Positions 18,901 through 28,561 of a stretch of DNA of 33,150 bases are shown here, in pieces; position 1 is the stretch's first letter, and each line of letters opens with the position of its first letter. Source of the DNA: Chara braunii. Taxonomy: Eukaryota > Streptophyta > Charophyceae > Charales > Characeae. The position numbers and the translations under genes were made by a program. The notes under the pieces are model-generated. The model saw only the letters and a program-made list of their open reading frames with translations. It was not told the DNA's origin and did no database searches. The DNA is taken from assembly GCA_003427395.1 (NCBI GenBank), contig BFEA01000319.1, positions 1,210,271 to 1,243,420 on the forward strand, given 5' to 3'.

Positions 18901-21056
18901 TTTATCCTTGGCGAGGTAGTCATCCTCAAATTTGGTTTAGAGATCTTTGGCTTTGGGTTCGTTCGCCTTCATTTTCCTTTTGACTTTGCGCCATAGGACC
19001 CAGTATTTTGTTTCTACCTGTAACATGAGGATATTCCAGGCTTCCTGCACGTGCATTGGTTGTTTTTCTACCGTTTCTTGACATCTTTTTCTCCATATGG
19101 ACCATAGTGCTGGCTTACGCAGGATTTGGAATAGGTTGATTTGCAAAGGTGGCTAGTCGTCGGGTGTTGTGAAGCCTAATAGGAGAAGGGAAGTGTTTGA
19201 TGTGAAAGTCATGTTGGTTATTGAGAACCATATCTGTGAAATCATATTCCATATGGGTTTGATTTTGGGGCAATGGAAGAAGCAATGGAACAGATTCTCT
19301 ATTTAACCTTCTGTGCAGTTGGCACATAGTTCATGTAAGGGGTTTCTACCTTCTTTTCTTCTTCTAATATTCAACAATTGATTAAGTGGGATTGCTAGGT
19401 ATAGGATTAACCATTATAGGCTCTTGAACGGAAAGATCTCTCTCCACGCCTTCAGTAGTCTCTTCCAGAAGTTCAGTCTTTGTTTGTTTTGGGATTTGTT
19501 CTTTGTGGTCCACGATTTGCTCAAGATCCAGAAGGTACCTTCCATGTTCTCTGGGGTGCTGAAGCTCGATAGTTGTTGCAAACCTTCTAGGGCCAGGGCT
19601 CTCCAAGGTAGTTTAAGATTCATTAATAACTTTATAATCCATTTGGTTTGGAGAGCTTTTATTTGGTTGGTCGGGTCTAGGACTTCTTGTTGCATATTGC
19701 CAAGCCACCTTTGTGATGAAGTTCTATCTTGATGCGTCTCCGGTCCAGAGGTAAGCTGTTGCTTTCTTTTGGACGTCCTTTAGGGCTGTTTGATTTGGGG
19801 TCCACAAGGCTGCGACGTACCACATCATCGAATATATGGAGGCGTTTAGGACTAGCGCTCTGCCATGCAAGGGGGTGTGGATCTTCCCCCAGTCATTAAG
19901 TTCGCTGGTCGTTTTAGCTAGTAGGCTGGGTGCCATTTCTGCTGCAGCACCATGTATTGACATCTGTATTCCTAGCATTCTGAGTGGGTCACTGGGGTTC
20001 GCCATGTCAAGCCTTCTGGTGTGTTTCGGGGTGGTTCGAGTCCTGTTAGCCACCAGCCTACTATCTTGCTCCAATTGATGCGCATTTCTGAGGCTATTTG
20101 GGATGCACACATTGCTCTGGTAAGTGCTTCAAATGAAGAGGATGAAGCTCTTATGAGGACGATTAGGTCATCTGCAAACAAGATTGTGGGGGGGATATGG
20201 TGCTTATGTGGGTTTTGTTCTATCTGTTCGATGAGTCTGTGGATGGATGGGTCTTTCCTTAAGAAGGAGGTGATGGCTTCCATGATGAAAAGGAAGATTG
20301 GTGCCGCCAGGGGATCGCCTTGTCTGATAGACCGAGACATTTTATATTTGTTAGATATGTGATCATTGATCTGTACTGCCCCCATTGCATCATTGTAGAG
20401 GACTCTTACCCATTTTCTGAAGTTAGGACCTACTCCCATTGTTTTCATGCACTGTTGTAGGAAGTCCCAATTGACTTGATCATAAGCTTTTTCAAAGTCA
20501 AAGAAAAGGATTGCTGCATTCATTTGGTTATCTTGGTTGTATCTCTGGTTGTATCTCAGTGATTCTGCTAGTGATATGACGTTGTCTAGAATGAACTGGC
20601 CTGGGATGAAACCTGTCTGGTCTATATGAAAGCAGTTTTTGGTGATCTTCCGAATTCTGTTGGCTAGAAGTTTTTCCAAAATCTTGTATGCTACTGTTAG
20701 TAGTGTAATTGGCCTATAATTCCTAATGTCTGCCGGGTCGCTGTTTTTGTAGAGAAGTGTGACTATATCGGTGCTAAGTGCTGCTCCTAGGCTTTCGTTA
20801 GTCCATGCCGGTCTTATGAAATGGCAATATTCCTCTCCTATGCCAAAACTCTCTTTGAGAGGCCATCTATGCCTAGTGTTTTTTTCTGACTTCATGGAAT
20901 CTAATGCTTTTTTAATTTCTTCATTTGTGATTGGTTGGTCAAGTTCTTCTGCCTTGGTGTGTGATATAGTTTTATCTAGGTGTTTGCTGGATTTTTCTCT
21001 AGCGTGAAGGACTGTTCTAGGGGTAAAGCTCTTTGTAGAATGATTCAACTGTGAAC
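18900..21056 (-). pseudogene. LINE reverse transcriptase and C-terminal region
   Basis: This encoded the reverse transcriptase of a non-LTR retrotransposon. Visible blocks, read on the minus strand, are ITNEEIKKALDSMKSEK, NYRPITLL, the first catalytic Asp in FFDFEKAYDQVNW, IRQGDPLAAPIF (plus coordinates about 20294-20335) and the catalytic FADD at 20167-20178. The frame then shifts near 20040-20110 into the connection region (MLGIQMS, MMWYVAALWTPNQ, YLWTG), again near 19700, and a zinc-finger-like tail with CQL, HCFFHCP and IKPIWNM follows near 19250-19330. A frameshift also lies near 21015-21040. Several frameshifts and stops make it a pseudogene, although both catalytic Asp motifs remain. 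Confidence 0.88.
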
Positions 21057-21250
21057 CTGGGTTAGGCCGACGCCCGGCCCAGACGGACCGGGCCAGACGG
21101 AGGAGGGGGGGTCCGTCCGGCAAAACCAGCCGAGCCAAAAAACGTCCCAGGATTTGTTTTTGTTTTTTTTTGAAGATGGCGTTGGAATGCACTTGCTGAG
21201 AGAAGCCCGAATCCGCAGAGAAACTTGTGAAAGGCATGTGTGTTTGGGGC

Positions 21251-22031
21251 NNNNNNNNNNNNNNNNNNNNNNNNNNNNNNNNNNNNNNNNNNNNNNNNNN
21301 NNNNNNNNNNNNNNNNNNNNNNNNNNNNNNNNNNNNNNNNNNNNNNNNNNNNNNNNNNNNNNNNNNNNNNNNNNNNNNNNNNNNNNNNNNNNNNNNNNNN
21401 NNNNNNNNNNNNNNNNNNNNNNNNNNNNNNNNNNNNNNNNNNNNNNNNNNNNNNNNNNNNNNNNNNNNNNNNNNNNNNNNNNNNNNNNNNNNNNNNNNNN
21501 NNNNNNNNNNNNNNNNNNNNNNNNNNNNNNNNNNNNNNNNNNNNNNNNNNNNNNNNNNNNNNNNNNNNNNNNNNNNNNNNNNNNNNNNNNNNNNNNNNNN
21601 NNNNNNNNNNNNNNNNNNNNNNNNNNNNNNNNNNNNNNNNNNNNNNNNNNNNNNNNNNNNNNNNNNNNNNNNNNNNNNNNNNNNNNNNNNNNNNNNNNNN
21701 NNNNNNNNNNNNNNNNNNNNNNNNNNNNNNNNNNNNNNNNNNNNNNNNNNNNNNNNNNNNNNNNNNNNNNNNNNNNNNNNNNNNNNNNNNNNNNNNNNNN
21801 NNNNNNNNNNNNNNNNNNNNNNNNNNNNNNNNNNNNNNNNNNNNNNNNNNNNNNNNNNNNNNNNNNNNNNNNNNNNNNNNNNNNNNNNNNNNNNNNNNNN
21901 NNNNNNNNNNNNNNNNNNNNNNNNNNNNNNNNNNNNNNNNNNNNNNNNNNNNNNNNNNNNNNNNNNNNNNNNNNNNNNNNNNNNNNNNNNNNNNNNNNNN
22001 NNNNNNNNNNNNNNNNNNNNNNNNNNNNNNN
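21251..22031. other. Assembly gap (781 N)
   Basis: Unknown sequence inside the hAT-like element. A transposase could be hidden here. Confidence 1.
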
Positions 22032-22087
22032 TCACAGCGCACTGCTGTTGCCACGTGGCACTTCGCCTAATAAAGAACTCCAACGAA

Positions 22088-22380
22088 ATAGGGAGGAGGA
22101 GGAGGAGAAAGGAGGTGGACGAGGAGGTGGAGGAGGAGGAGAGAAGAAGACGAAGGGAGGAGGAGGAGGAGGAGGAGAGAAGAAGACGAAAGGAGGAGGA
22201 GGAGGAGGACGAGGAGGACAAGGAAGAGAGAAGAAGATGAAAGGAGGAGGAGGAGGATGAGGAGGAGGAGGAGGAGGAGAAGAGGAAGAGGAGGAGAGAA
22301 GAGGAGGAGAGGAAGAAGAAGAAGACGAAAGGAGGTGGAGGCGGAGGAGAGGAAGAAAAAGAAGAAGAAGAGGAAGGAGA
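22088..22380 (+). repeat. Purine-rich GAG/GAA tract
   Basis: About 290 bases are almost purely purine, mostly GGA/GAA/GAC triplets. The poly-Glu, poly-Gly, poly-Ser and poly-Leu frames on both strands are artefacts. Confidence 0.9.
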
Positions 22381-22889
22381 CCTTGACGGGCGGCGACGAT
22401 GGGGAGGGCTGCTCGACGGTGCAGGTCGACGGGGAGTGATGGCCCGCGGGCTTCAAGACGGCAGCAACGGCGACAACGACCGACGACGGGGCACCTCGAT
22501 GACGACGACGGGGCACAGCTCAATGGCGACGATGGGGCAGCTCTACGAGGAGCGACGACTGGCGAGCTTGGAGACGGCAGCAACGGTGGGCTTCGGAAAT
22601 GCAGCGATGCAGCGAAGCGGGGAATACTGCGTTCGAATTCGAACGCGGCGTCGTAGGCGACCAGGGGGGCGAATCAAGGCTACGGCGGCAGTAACGCGGG
22701 GGGAATTTCGCGTGGGGGGGCGGGGAGGCTGCCACTGGCCAAAAAACTCGAAAAAAGGCCTCACCCCCCCCCCGCGCAAAATTGCACTGGGCCCGCCCGG
22801 CGCCAAACCGGGGGACCCAACCGGCCGGGCCGCCCGGGACCCCTGCCGGACGAAGGCTGGGCCGCCGGGCGGCCCGGATTTTAACACAG

Positions 22890-23375
22890 CTGTGAACAAC
22901 ATTTTTGTTGGATTTGATGTTAGGCCTTCTTCTCCTCTTAGTTGACTGATGGTTGAATTTCTTCCTCGTGCCTTGATTTGCCGGAAGAAGTATTTTGTCA
23001 TTTTCTCTCCCTTCTCCCATTCTCTTATCCTGGCTCTGAGTCTCATACCATTTGCTTTCCAGGCATTCCAGGTGGCTAATTCTGATTTAGCTCTAGTTAG
23101 TAGTTCTTCGTGATCTGCGGATCTAAGGTTATTACATAAATTGGTTTCAGCGATGCTGACTGCTGCCTCTAGTTCCTTTATTCTCTGATTTCCTTTTGCT
23201 GCTAGTTTCCCTGAGGCTGTGGATGCTGCTCTAGACAGGTTGGCTACTAGGGACAGGAAGTCAGCCTCCACTCTATCTGAGTCAATGCAGGCTTGTACTA
23301 TAGCCACTTTCATTTCTTGGGTGTGAAGTATAGAGTTATTGATCTTGAAGAAGCTTGGTCCTTTTTGTAGCCCCG
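22890..23375 (-). pseudogene. LINE ORF2 linker upstream of reverse transcriptase
   Basis: Minus-strand coding with FFKINNSILHTQEMKVAIVQ, a helical KELEAAVSIAETNL block and KGEKMTKYFFRQIKARG, which is the usual stretch between endonuclease and reverse transcriptase in plant-type LINEs. It runs to FTAV at the hAT-like insertion. When one copy of the 8-bp duplication is ignored, the frame passes directly to ESFYKELYP on the other side, which fits the family and shows the two pieces were once joined. Confidence 0.85.
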
Positions 23376-23380
23376 TGTAT

Positions 23381-23576
23381 CCAAAAGTTGTTGTATTGCA
23401 ATTCTACACAACATTTTTTTTCCCGGATTTATTTGGATTTTTTTTTTTTTTTTTTTTTTTTTGCGCTGGGGTTGCCCGGGACCCTGCCCAGGGGTCATGC
23501 CCAGCCGTGCACCCGGGCACAAGTTGGGTGCCCGAGCGCCCGGTAAAACAGCCTAGCTCGAAAGTCCTTTGCTGCT
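23381..23576 (+). repeat. Dispersed repeat family C, copy 1
   Basis: It shares CCAAAAG, GTATTGCAATTCTACACAAC, a long T run, a GC-rich GCCCGGGAC / GGGCGCCCGG block and AAAACARCCTAGCT with 28808-28965. At 28562-28965 families B and C are contiguous, so this may be a left-truncated copy of one B-C element. It sits between the LINE truncation and the ALDH6 exon, 66 bases from that exon. Confidence 0.75.
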
Positions 23577-23642
23577 GAATTTGGTTGGTTCGTGGATGGA
23601 ATAAAGTTTGAGTGATTAATGAAATCGCTGTTTGCTGTCTAG

Positions 23643-23804
23643 GCAACTCGAGAGGTCGCCTCACATGTACCGGTCACAACAAGTATGGAGTTTGAGTCTG
23701 CCGTCACCACTGCAAAAGAGAGCTTCTCAAGCTGGAAGGACACGCCGGTTACGGCCCGAGCTCGGGTCATGTTCAAGTTCCAGGAGCTAATCCAGAAAAA
23801 CATG
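23643..23804 (+). CDS. ALDH6B2: ALDH6 exon: N-terminal part of the dehydrogenase
   Basis: This exon encodes 54 residues, phase 0 at both ends, between TCTAG (acceptor, 23638-23642) and the consensus donor GTGAGT (23805). The protein reads ATREVASHVPVTTSMEFESA, then AKESFSSW and RVMFKFQELIQKNM, which is the conserved N-terminal region of plant and animal ALDH6, including the NP|AT-EV junction with the previous exon and the QELI-KN helix leading into the next. No stops or frameshifts are present, so the host gene looks intact despite the surrounding transposons. The next exon lies 7,810 bp downstream. Confidence 0.96.
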
Positions 23805-24176
23805 GTGAGTGATTTTCAAACTTCGTCACAAATACAGCGTTCTTGAAGCGGACATTGGGGTGTTAAATCTCCACTGTGGGACTTAGCACTCCTGATGGAT
23901 TCAAATATTATAAGGGGATACCTTCTCTTTTTTTTTTTTTTCCCTAAAAAGATCTCTTCTGACTCCTCTCCTCATATGGGGGAGGGCTGTACGCACTACA
24001 CTATTCCTCTTCTCTCGATGTTTTTGGGGCCTTACACTGGCTAGCTACTTTTCCTTTATTTCATTATCTACTCTCCTGTCTAGTCCCACGGCTCAACTCA
24101 ACCTCTTTCAAACGAACAGAGATATTGAGAGAGCTAACACAGCTTTCTGCACAGACTGGTTGGGGGGATTCGGGGG
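23805..24176. other. Intron sequence, no gene seen
   Basis: This is the start of the 7.8-kb intron. A T-run lies at 23930-23941. Nothing else is recognisable. Confidence 0.5.
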
Positions 24177-24376
24177 GGTTGGTTCGCCAGAGTAGAGTGG
24201 AGTGGGAGCAGGAGGGGAAGGATGCAACAAGAGAGGGTGGAATCTAGGGACTATCGTTTGTTTTTCAATGACTTGGGGTTGGTTCGCCAAAGTAGAGTGG
24301 AGTGGGAGCAGGAGGGGAGGGATGCAACAAGAGAGGGTGGAATCTAGGGACTATTGTTTGTTTTTCAACGACTTGA
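24177..24376 (+). repeat. Exact-period 100-bp tandem duplication
   Basis: Units start with GGTTGGTTCGCC at 24177 and 24277 and align without gaps. I count four differences in the shared part, all transitions (for example AGAGT/AAAGT and ACTATCG/ACTATTG). Such high identity means a recent duplication. Confidence 0.92.
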
Positions 24377-24943
24377 CAACGATAGAACCAACTTTCCCCC
24401 TACGCCCACCAACGTACTTTCTGGACCCGTTCCCCCCACACCCGCTTGCCCTTGAGGAGATACTAGACTGAGTGATGCTTCTGCGTAGTAAAGATTCAAT
24501 GCCGGATTTCCTGAGCTCGAAATGTGTCTTGGTCCCTGGTTGGTGGGTGTCTGGAGTGCTGCGCTGCGGTCCCTTGTAAGTCAAGCCTGAGGATCATGCG
24601 GGTTGAAACCTGAGTATCCTGAGTGAGTCCTGAGTGAGTCCTGGCTTTTCCTGCCCTTGAAACCCAAATATCCTCTGCGGTTTTCTTTTTTGGATCCAAG
24701 GACCCAGTGTGAATGGCCCTCCATCGCGGCGCCCCTCCGGGAGACCGGGAGGCCGGGTCCATCTCGTCTATCAGCTACAAGAAGTGCAAAGAATGCCCAT
24801 GGAAGGCCTCCTACACTATTTATTAGGCTGGCAGCTGTGCAGTTCCCCCCAGCTCCACTGGGTTAGTCAATGCTGGCAGCCAAGATAGTCTACCTCTTTC
24901 CGAAAAAAGGGTTTTGGGTAAAGAAACTTATCTTTAACTTATC
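24377..24943. other. Intron sequence, no gene seen
   Basis: Only short direct repeats such as CCTGAGTGAGT (24619-24640) are visible. No coding stretch has splice-site support. Confidence 0.45.
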
Positions 24944-25244
24944 AAGGGTTATGGGTCAAGCAACTTATTTTAACTTATCCCATGTAGTACAGACTTATAT
25001 ATACTTATCCAGCAACCTCCCTAGTCTACCCCAGCATACCTATCCCCTCAGGGTTGAACCTAACCCCTGTGGTAGGGGCCACAGTTACCCCTACCAAGAC
25101 CTACTAGGAGGTGCGAGCTGACTATCTCAACCCGAAGTGCGCCGCAGGGGCCATGGGGAGCCGAATGGATGACGTGGGGAATCAGATCCACGACCTCCTG
25201 AATATCACTTACGTGCTCAACCAACTGAGCTAGGCTGCTGGCCC
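24944..25244 (-). mobile_element. tRNA-derived SINE, copy 1
   Basis: On the minus strand it begins with a tRNA-like head: A-box TAGCTCAGTTGG (25221-25232) and a decayed B-box, GTGGATCTGATTCC (25178-25191). The body shares GCGAGCTGACTATCTCA-, GGGTTCAACCCTGAGGGGAT- and CATAACCCTT-type blocks with copy 2. RNA polymerase III would transcribe such elements and LINE enzymes would copy them. The 3' edge is placed where the two copies stop matching. Confidence 0.7.
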
Positions 25245-25301
25245 AAGGAGATACTTTCTTATTTCACAAGAAAACAAGAAAAAGAGGAAGCATGGGAATT
25301 G

Positions 25302-25440
25302 GGAACCTAGCTTAGTTGGTACACCCACGAGCTGTTAAAATACAGACCCAAGTTCGAATCCAGATACAATCAGATGACCAGAATAAAATCATTCGGAATT
25401 ACATAGGGGGTTCGATGATATCCCAAGCCCGTTTCCCTTT
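25302..25440 (+). mobile_element. tRNA-like SINE head, opposite strand
   Basis: A-box TAGCTTAGTTGG (25308-25319) and a perfect B-box GTTCGAATCC (25352-25361) lie 32 bases apart, as in a tRNA gene, but the bases between do not form a clear anticodon arm. The downstream body does not match the other two SINE copies clearly, so it may be a second family. The end is uncertain. Confidence 0.55.
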
Positions 25441-25650
25441 CAAAAAAGGAGGAGGAAAAAGGGGAACCTCTGTCCATTTCTGTTCTGTCGTGATCTCTAC
25501 TCCTTTATGTCCTTTTTATCAGTCCCTGTTCCTTTTTGCAAGACTCCGGCCCTTGCACTTGTCTGAGACTTTTCCCATGCACCGAACGGTTAAAACTAAG
25601 CTAGATTCTTCTCTCAATATATCTCTCACTCGCTGGTGGCAAGCTACACT

Positions 25651-25903
25651 AAGGGTTATGGGTTGAGACTATCCCCTCAGGGTTGAGCCTATCCCCGCAG
25701 GGTTGAACCTAACCCCTGGCAACAGGTGGCATTCCCCACCAAACAACCAGGGGGGACAAGCTGACTATCTCAGCTGGTGAACGCGCAGCGCGCCTCAGGA
25801 GGTGTGGGGGCTCGATTGCAGACTGAGGAATCAAATTCACAACCTGCTGACACCTGAATTCCGCTTTTGTGCTTTACGAACTGAGCTAGGCCGCTTAGCC
25901 GCC
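25651..25903 (-). mobile_element. tRNA-derived SINE, copy 2
   Basis: The minus-strand head has TAGCTCAGTTCG (25877-25888) as A-box and GAATTTGATTCC (25828-25839) as a decayed B-box. The body repeats the copy 1 blocks, including the plus-strand words GGGTTATGGGT, TATCCCCTCAGGGTTGA and AACCTAACCCCTG, with an extra internal repeat of the TATCCCC-CAGGGTTGA unit. Confidence 0.7.
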
Positions 25904-26290
25904 AGTAATTGATCTTCCTCTTCTCCTTCTCTCGTTTTTTTTTGGGCATTCAAAGTTTCAGGTGGGCATTCTTGACAAGTAACAGCACAGTGAAGCGAAG
26001 TTGGGAGGTAAGTGCACAAGCTGACATCTGCCTTGATGATGGACATTCATCTCCCACTGTTTTCTTTCTTTCTATTTTAAGCAAAAACAGGTCGTTATGG
26101 ATCTGGTTCGATATCCATTCTGGGCAGCATTAGTCCGGTTCCTATGCCACACTGCTGAGGCCTTCCCACATTACGGCCCGGGAACCCCTGACAGCATTTG
26201 ATTACCTCTTTCCGGGAAATTGGCTGTCATCCAAGCCCATACCCCAAAGTCAACCCCCTTCCACGAACCATACCATTTGGTCCATTTCTC

Positions 26291-26324
<34 letters not shown>

Positions 26325-26925
26325 TCCAATCTAGTCGTGGGCCGCAGCACATGAGAACCGAACAACACGCACTGAAAAGTCAGTCCTGATCATCCCTCTC
26401 AGCTGTTCGCCCCACCTGCCACAATTCCTAGTGCGAACTAGAATTTACAAGAACGGATCGCTGCTACAGAACAGCCGATGCTTCCCTCGTGATCCAATGT
26501 TGGGCCCGTACTGCACCTAATTGGAGGCTAACGTACTGCTCTGCATACTGCGCATTCAATCGCTGTTTTTTACGTCCCCTCTGCCCTTCCCGGACGCGGT
26601 TCCCCTTCCGTCCAGCTGAACTTCACCAGTCCTGAGCATATAGTGCCAATTCTTCCAGCTCCCAGTACTGTTGAAATTTGAGTGATATTGGGCGGCAGTT
26701 CCTGCACTTTGTCTTGGCTGTCCAGGATCTCTCTCTTTGTTTCGATCCTGTTCGTAATGTATTCAGTCTCCAACATGTGTATGAACTCCCCCCGTACCTG
26801 AGCTGTAGCTATTCCTGTTCAGGCGATTGTTCCCTGGCATCTTCTTTTCCCTATTACCCAGATGCTGCGCAATCTCATTCTTTGGATCAAGGTGCACTCC
26901 CAATGTGCCCTATGTCCTGAAGATA
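25904..26925. other. Intron sequence with a family A fragment
   Basis: Bases 26103-26145 match the ATTCTGGG-AGCATTAGTCCGGTTCCTA core of repeat family A. A T-run covers about 26291-26319. No gene is supported in the rest, and no plant U6 upstream element or TATA box is seen before the U6-like sequence at 26954. Confidence 0.45.
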
Positions 26926-26953
26926 TGATGCCTGTTAGAAAACTGAAAGCATC

Positions 26954-27045
26954 ACATCCGCTAAAATTGGAACGATACAGAAATGATTAGCATGGCTGCT
27001 GCGCAAGGATGACACACATAAATCGAGAAATGCTCCAAAATTTTT
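26954..27045 (+). pseudogene. U6 snRNA-like sequence (5' part of a chimera)
   Basis: U6 is the catalytic snRNA of the spliceosome. The sequence matches U6 from the ACATCCG region through TAAAATTGGAACGATACAG, TTAGCATGG, TGCGCAAGGATGACAC and AAATCGAGAAATG-TCCAAAA, ending in TTTTT like the natural transcript end. The usual 5' stem-loop is missing or replaced (TGATGC 26926-26931 could pair with GCATCA 26949-26954). The essential ACAGAGA box reads ACAGAAA. There is no visible TATA or upstream sequence element at the expected distance. The sequence is therefore a pseudogene rather than a working U6 gene. Confidence 0.92.
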
Positions 27046-27047
27046 AG

Positions 27048-27123
27048 CTCTCGCCAAAAGAATATCTTGGCCCTCGCAACGACGAAGAGCGCTGCGAAAT
27101 GCGATACTCAATGTGAATTGCGG
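27048..27123 (+). pseudogene. 5.8S rRNA fragment fused to U6
   Basis: Two bases after the U6 T-run the sequence becomes the 5' half of 5.8S rRNA: CTCTCG-CAA, ATATCTTGGCCCTCGCA, then GCGAAATGCGATACT and TGTGAATTGCGG. It is collinear with 5.8S from close to its 5' end to about position 80, with scattered changes and one small insertion. No ITS, 18S or 28S sequence flanks it, so it is not a piece of an rDNA repeat. It stops directly at an A-rich tail. Confidence 0.88.
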
Positions 27124-27150
27124 AAAAAAAAGAAAAAAGAAAAAAGAAAG
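27124..27150 (+). repeat. A-rich tail of the U6/5.8S chimera
   Basis: A8-G-A6-G-A6-G-AAAG follows the 5.8S piece without a gap, as expected of a poly(A) tail added or primed during retroposition. Confidence 0.8.
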
Positions 27151-28561
27151 GATCGCTTCAATTCGCTTGGTAATTGCTTTCCGCTGTTTCTGGTTACTTG
27201 CCCCCATAACCTTGGACATTTCTCCCAGGTTTGCTTGGCCTTGGGGCAAGTTAGAAAGCAGTGCCCTGCATCTTCCGCCACCCCTTCCTCACGTACTACT
27301 TATAGTGCATTTAGCCTTCTTCTCTTTTTTTTTTTTTTTATAACAAAAGCTCCAATCTATTCGTGGGGAGCAGCTCGTGCTGGAAACCGGGTCCAGCGTC
27401 CCATAAGGACATTTACAACTTCAACAAGGATCTTTTTTTGAGAAAAGTTGAGAAGACCTCCCCCTGCCAGGGGATTAACTGAGCAGGGAATGCCCTTTGA
27501 TGGTAAATGAAAATGAAAAGAACTATGCAAAAGCCAAGGAGTTAACTCCAGGCTAACCAAGATAGATCAAATTTGAAAAAACATGCAACCCCTGAAACAG
27601 ACAACCAGAACAGTCCTGCCTCCGTCATCGAAAGGAAGAACCTCAAGCTGATCCAGGTGGAGTTAGTGGCCAGTGGCCGGCACCCGCCGAGATACTCGGT
27701 GCCAATCGCATCCACCCCTACGTCCTCCATCCAAATCCCATCCGCCCTCCCAAACTCCGTCCTCGTGAAGAAATCCAGAGGACCTCATCTCAGCAGGGGG
27801 CGAGCACCGTCATCACCCTGAAATTCCTTGCCCCCACAAGAATTCCAGTCTCCGTACCCATCAGACAGCCTAAACTACCCAACGCCAATCACATCTGATA
27901 AGAGCTCCCCCTAGCCGGTACCCGTCAAGCAGCCTTGTTCCATCCCCCTCTCCGTCCTTGCGAAGAATCATTTCATGCCCCTTGCCCCCTACTTCAAAAC
28001 AAATCCCCCAAAACTCTACAAGATGCTCCACTTGGCCATCCCATGAGGCCCCTGTTCATAACTCTGACCAACCCCCTTGGAAAAAATAAAAAAATTCCTA
28101 AAGGAGTAGGGGAGAAAAACTTCGAAGCTACCCTCCCGCTCTCTCCACAACACAGAGGGGAAAGGAGAAGACAGCACCTCTCCGCTGTGAAGAGAATTAG
28201 CATTGCCCTCATTCTTACCGAAACTCCTCCCTCCTGTCCTTGAGCTGCCCCCGTCGAGAGGAGCCCCCTTCCTGTCTCCTTTCACTTGTTCAACCAGAGG
28301 TTAAGAGGCTCTGCCAAATAGGTTACTACTAATAAGTAATTAGCCATTTAACTTGATTGAAGGCTTCTGAGTCCTGACCTTACCATTCCTGAAGCCCGGG
28401 ATGGAACCCCATCGGGCTTTGTGTCCCTTGCAGGCTGATATTCGTCTGCTCAAGCCATCCTTGCCTCAGGACCACATCTACAGAAACTGATCTACGTGTG
28501 AGTTTATAATCTAATCTGGTTGCATATTGCAGCCAATTTGTTCTTAAAGACTAGGAATATT
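27151..28561. other. Intron sequence, no gene seen
   Basis: T-run at 27327-27339. Bases 27600-28260 are C/T/A-rich with CCATCC/CCGTCC words and open in several frames, but no frame shows a recognisable domain or good splice sites. Confidence 0.4.

Larger units (their letters stand above)
21057..22889. mobile_element. hAT-like DNA element nested in the LINE
   Basis: CTGTGAAC is present at 21049-21056 and 22890-22897, a perfect 8-bp target duplication as made by hAT transposases. Just inside are CTGGGTTA (21057) and, at the other end inverted, CTGTGTTA (22882-22889), 7 of 8 identical. Both ends lead into very GC-rich DNA full of GCCCGG words. The interior has a 781-base gap, then a GAG/GAA purine-rich tract at 22090-22380 and a GACGACGGGGC-type tract to 22510. 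No transposase is visible outside the gap. Confidence 0.72.
18900..23380 (-). mobile_element. 5'-truncated LINE, antisense to ALDH6, split by a hAT-like element
   Basis: Minus-strand LINE ORF2 pieces run in order from 23375 down to about 18900: the linker before reverse transcriptase (FFKINNS at about 23370), reverse transcriptase, a connection region and a Cys/His zinc-finger-like tail. The endonuclease domain is absent because the copy stops at about 23376, where another dispersed repeat begins. A hAT-like element at 21057-22889 interrupts it. The element lies within the 8.4-kb ALDH6 intron in the opposite direction to the gene. Confidence 0.85.

Noticed and set aside
19972-22260. Very long frames on both strands across 21251-22031
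   Set aside because: They are open only because N bases hide stops; the minus-strand part below 21056 is real LINE sequence and is annotated separately.
25177-25361. True tRNA genes
   Set aside because: A- and B-box-like words are present, but no convincing cloverleaf or anticodon arm; the shared bodies fit SINEs better.
26954-27045. Functional U6 gene
   Set aside because: The ACAGAGA box is changed, the 5' stem-loop is missing and no promoter elements are seen.
27048-27123. Part of an rDNA unit
   Set aside because: No 18S, ITS or 28S sequence flanks it, and it ends in an A-rich tail.
27573-28285. Open frames in the C-rich intron region
   Set aside because: Composition-driven, overlapping on both strands, without domains.
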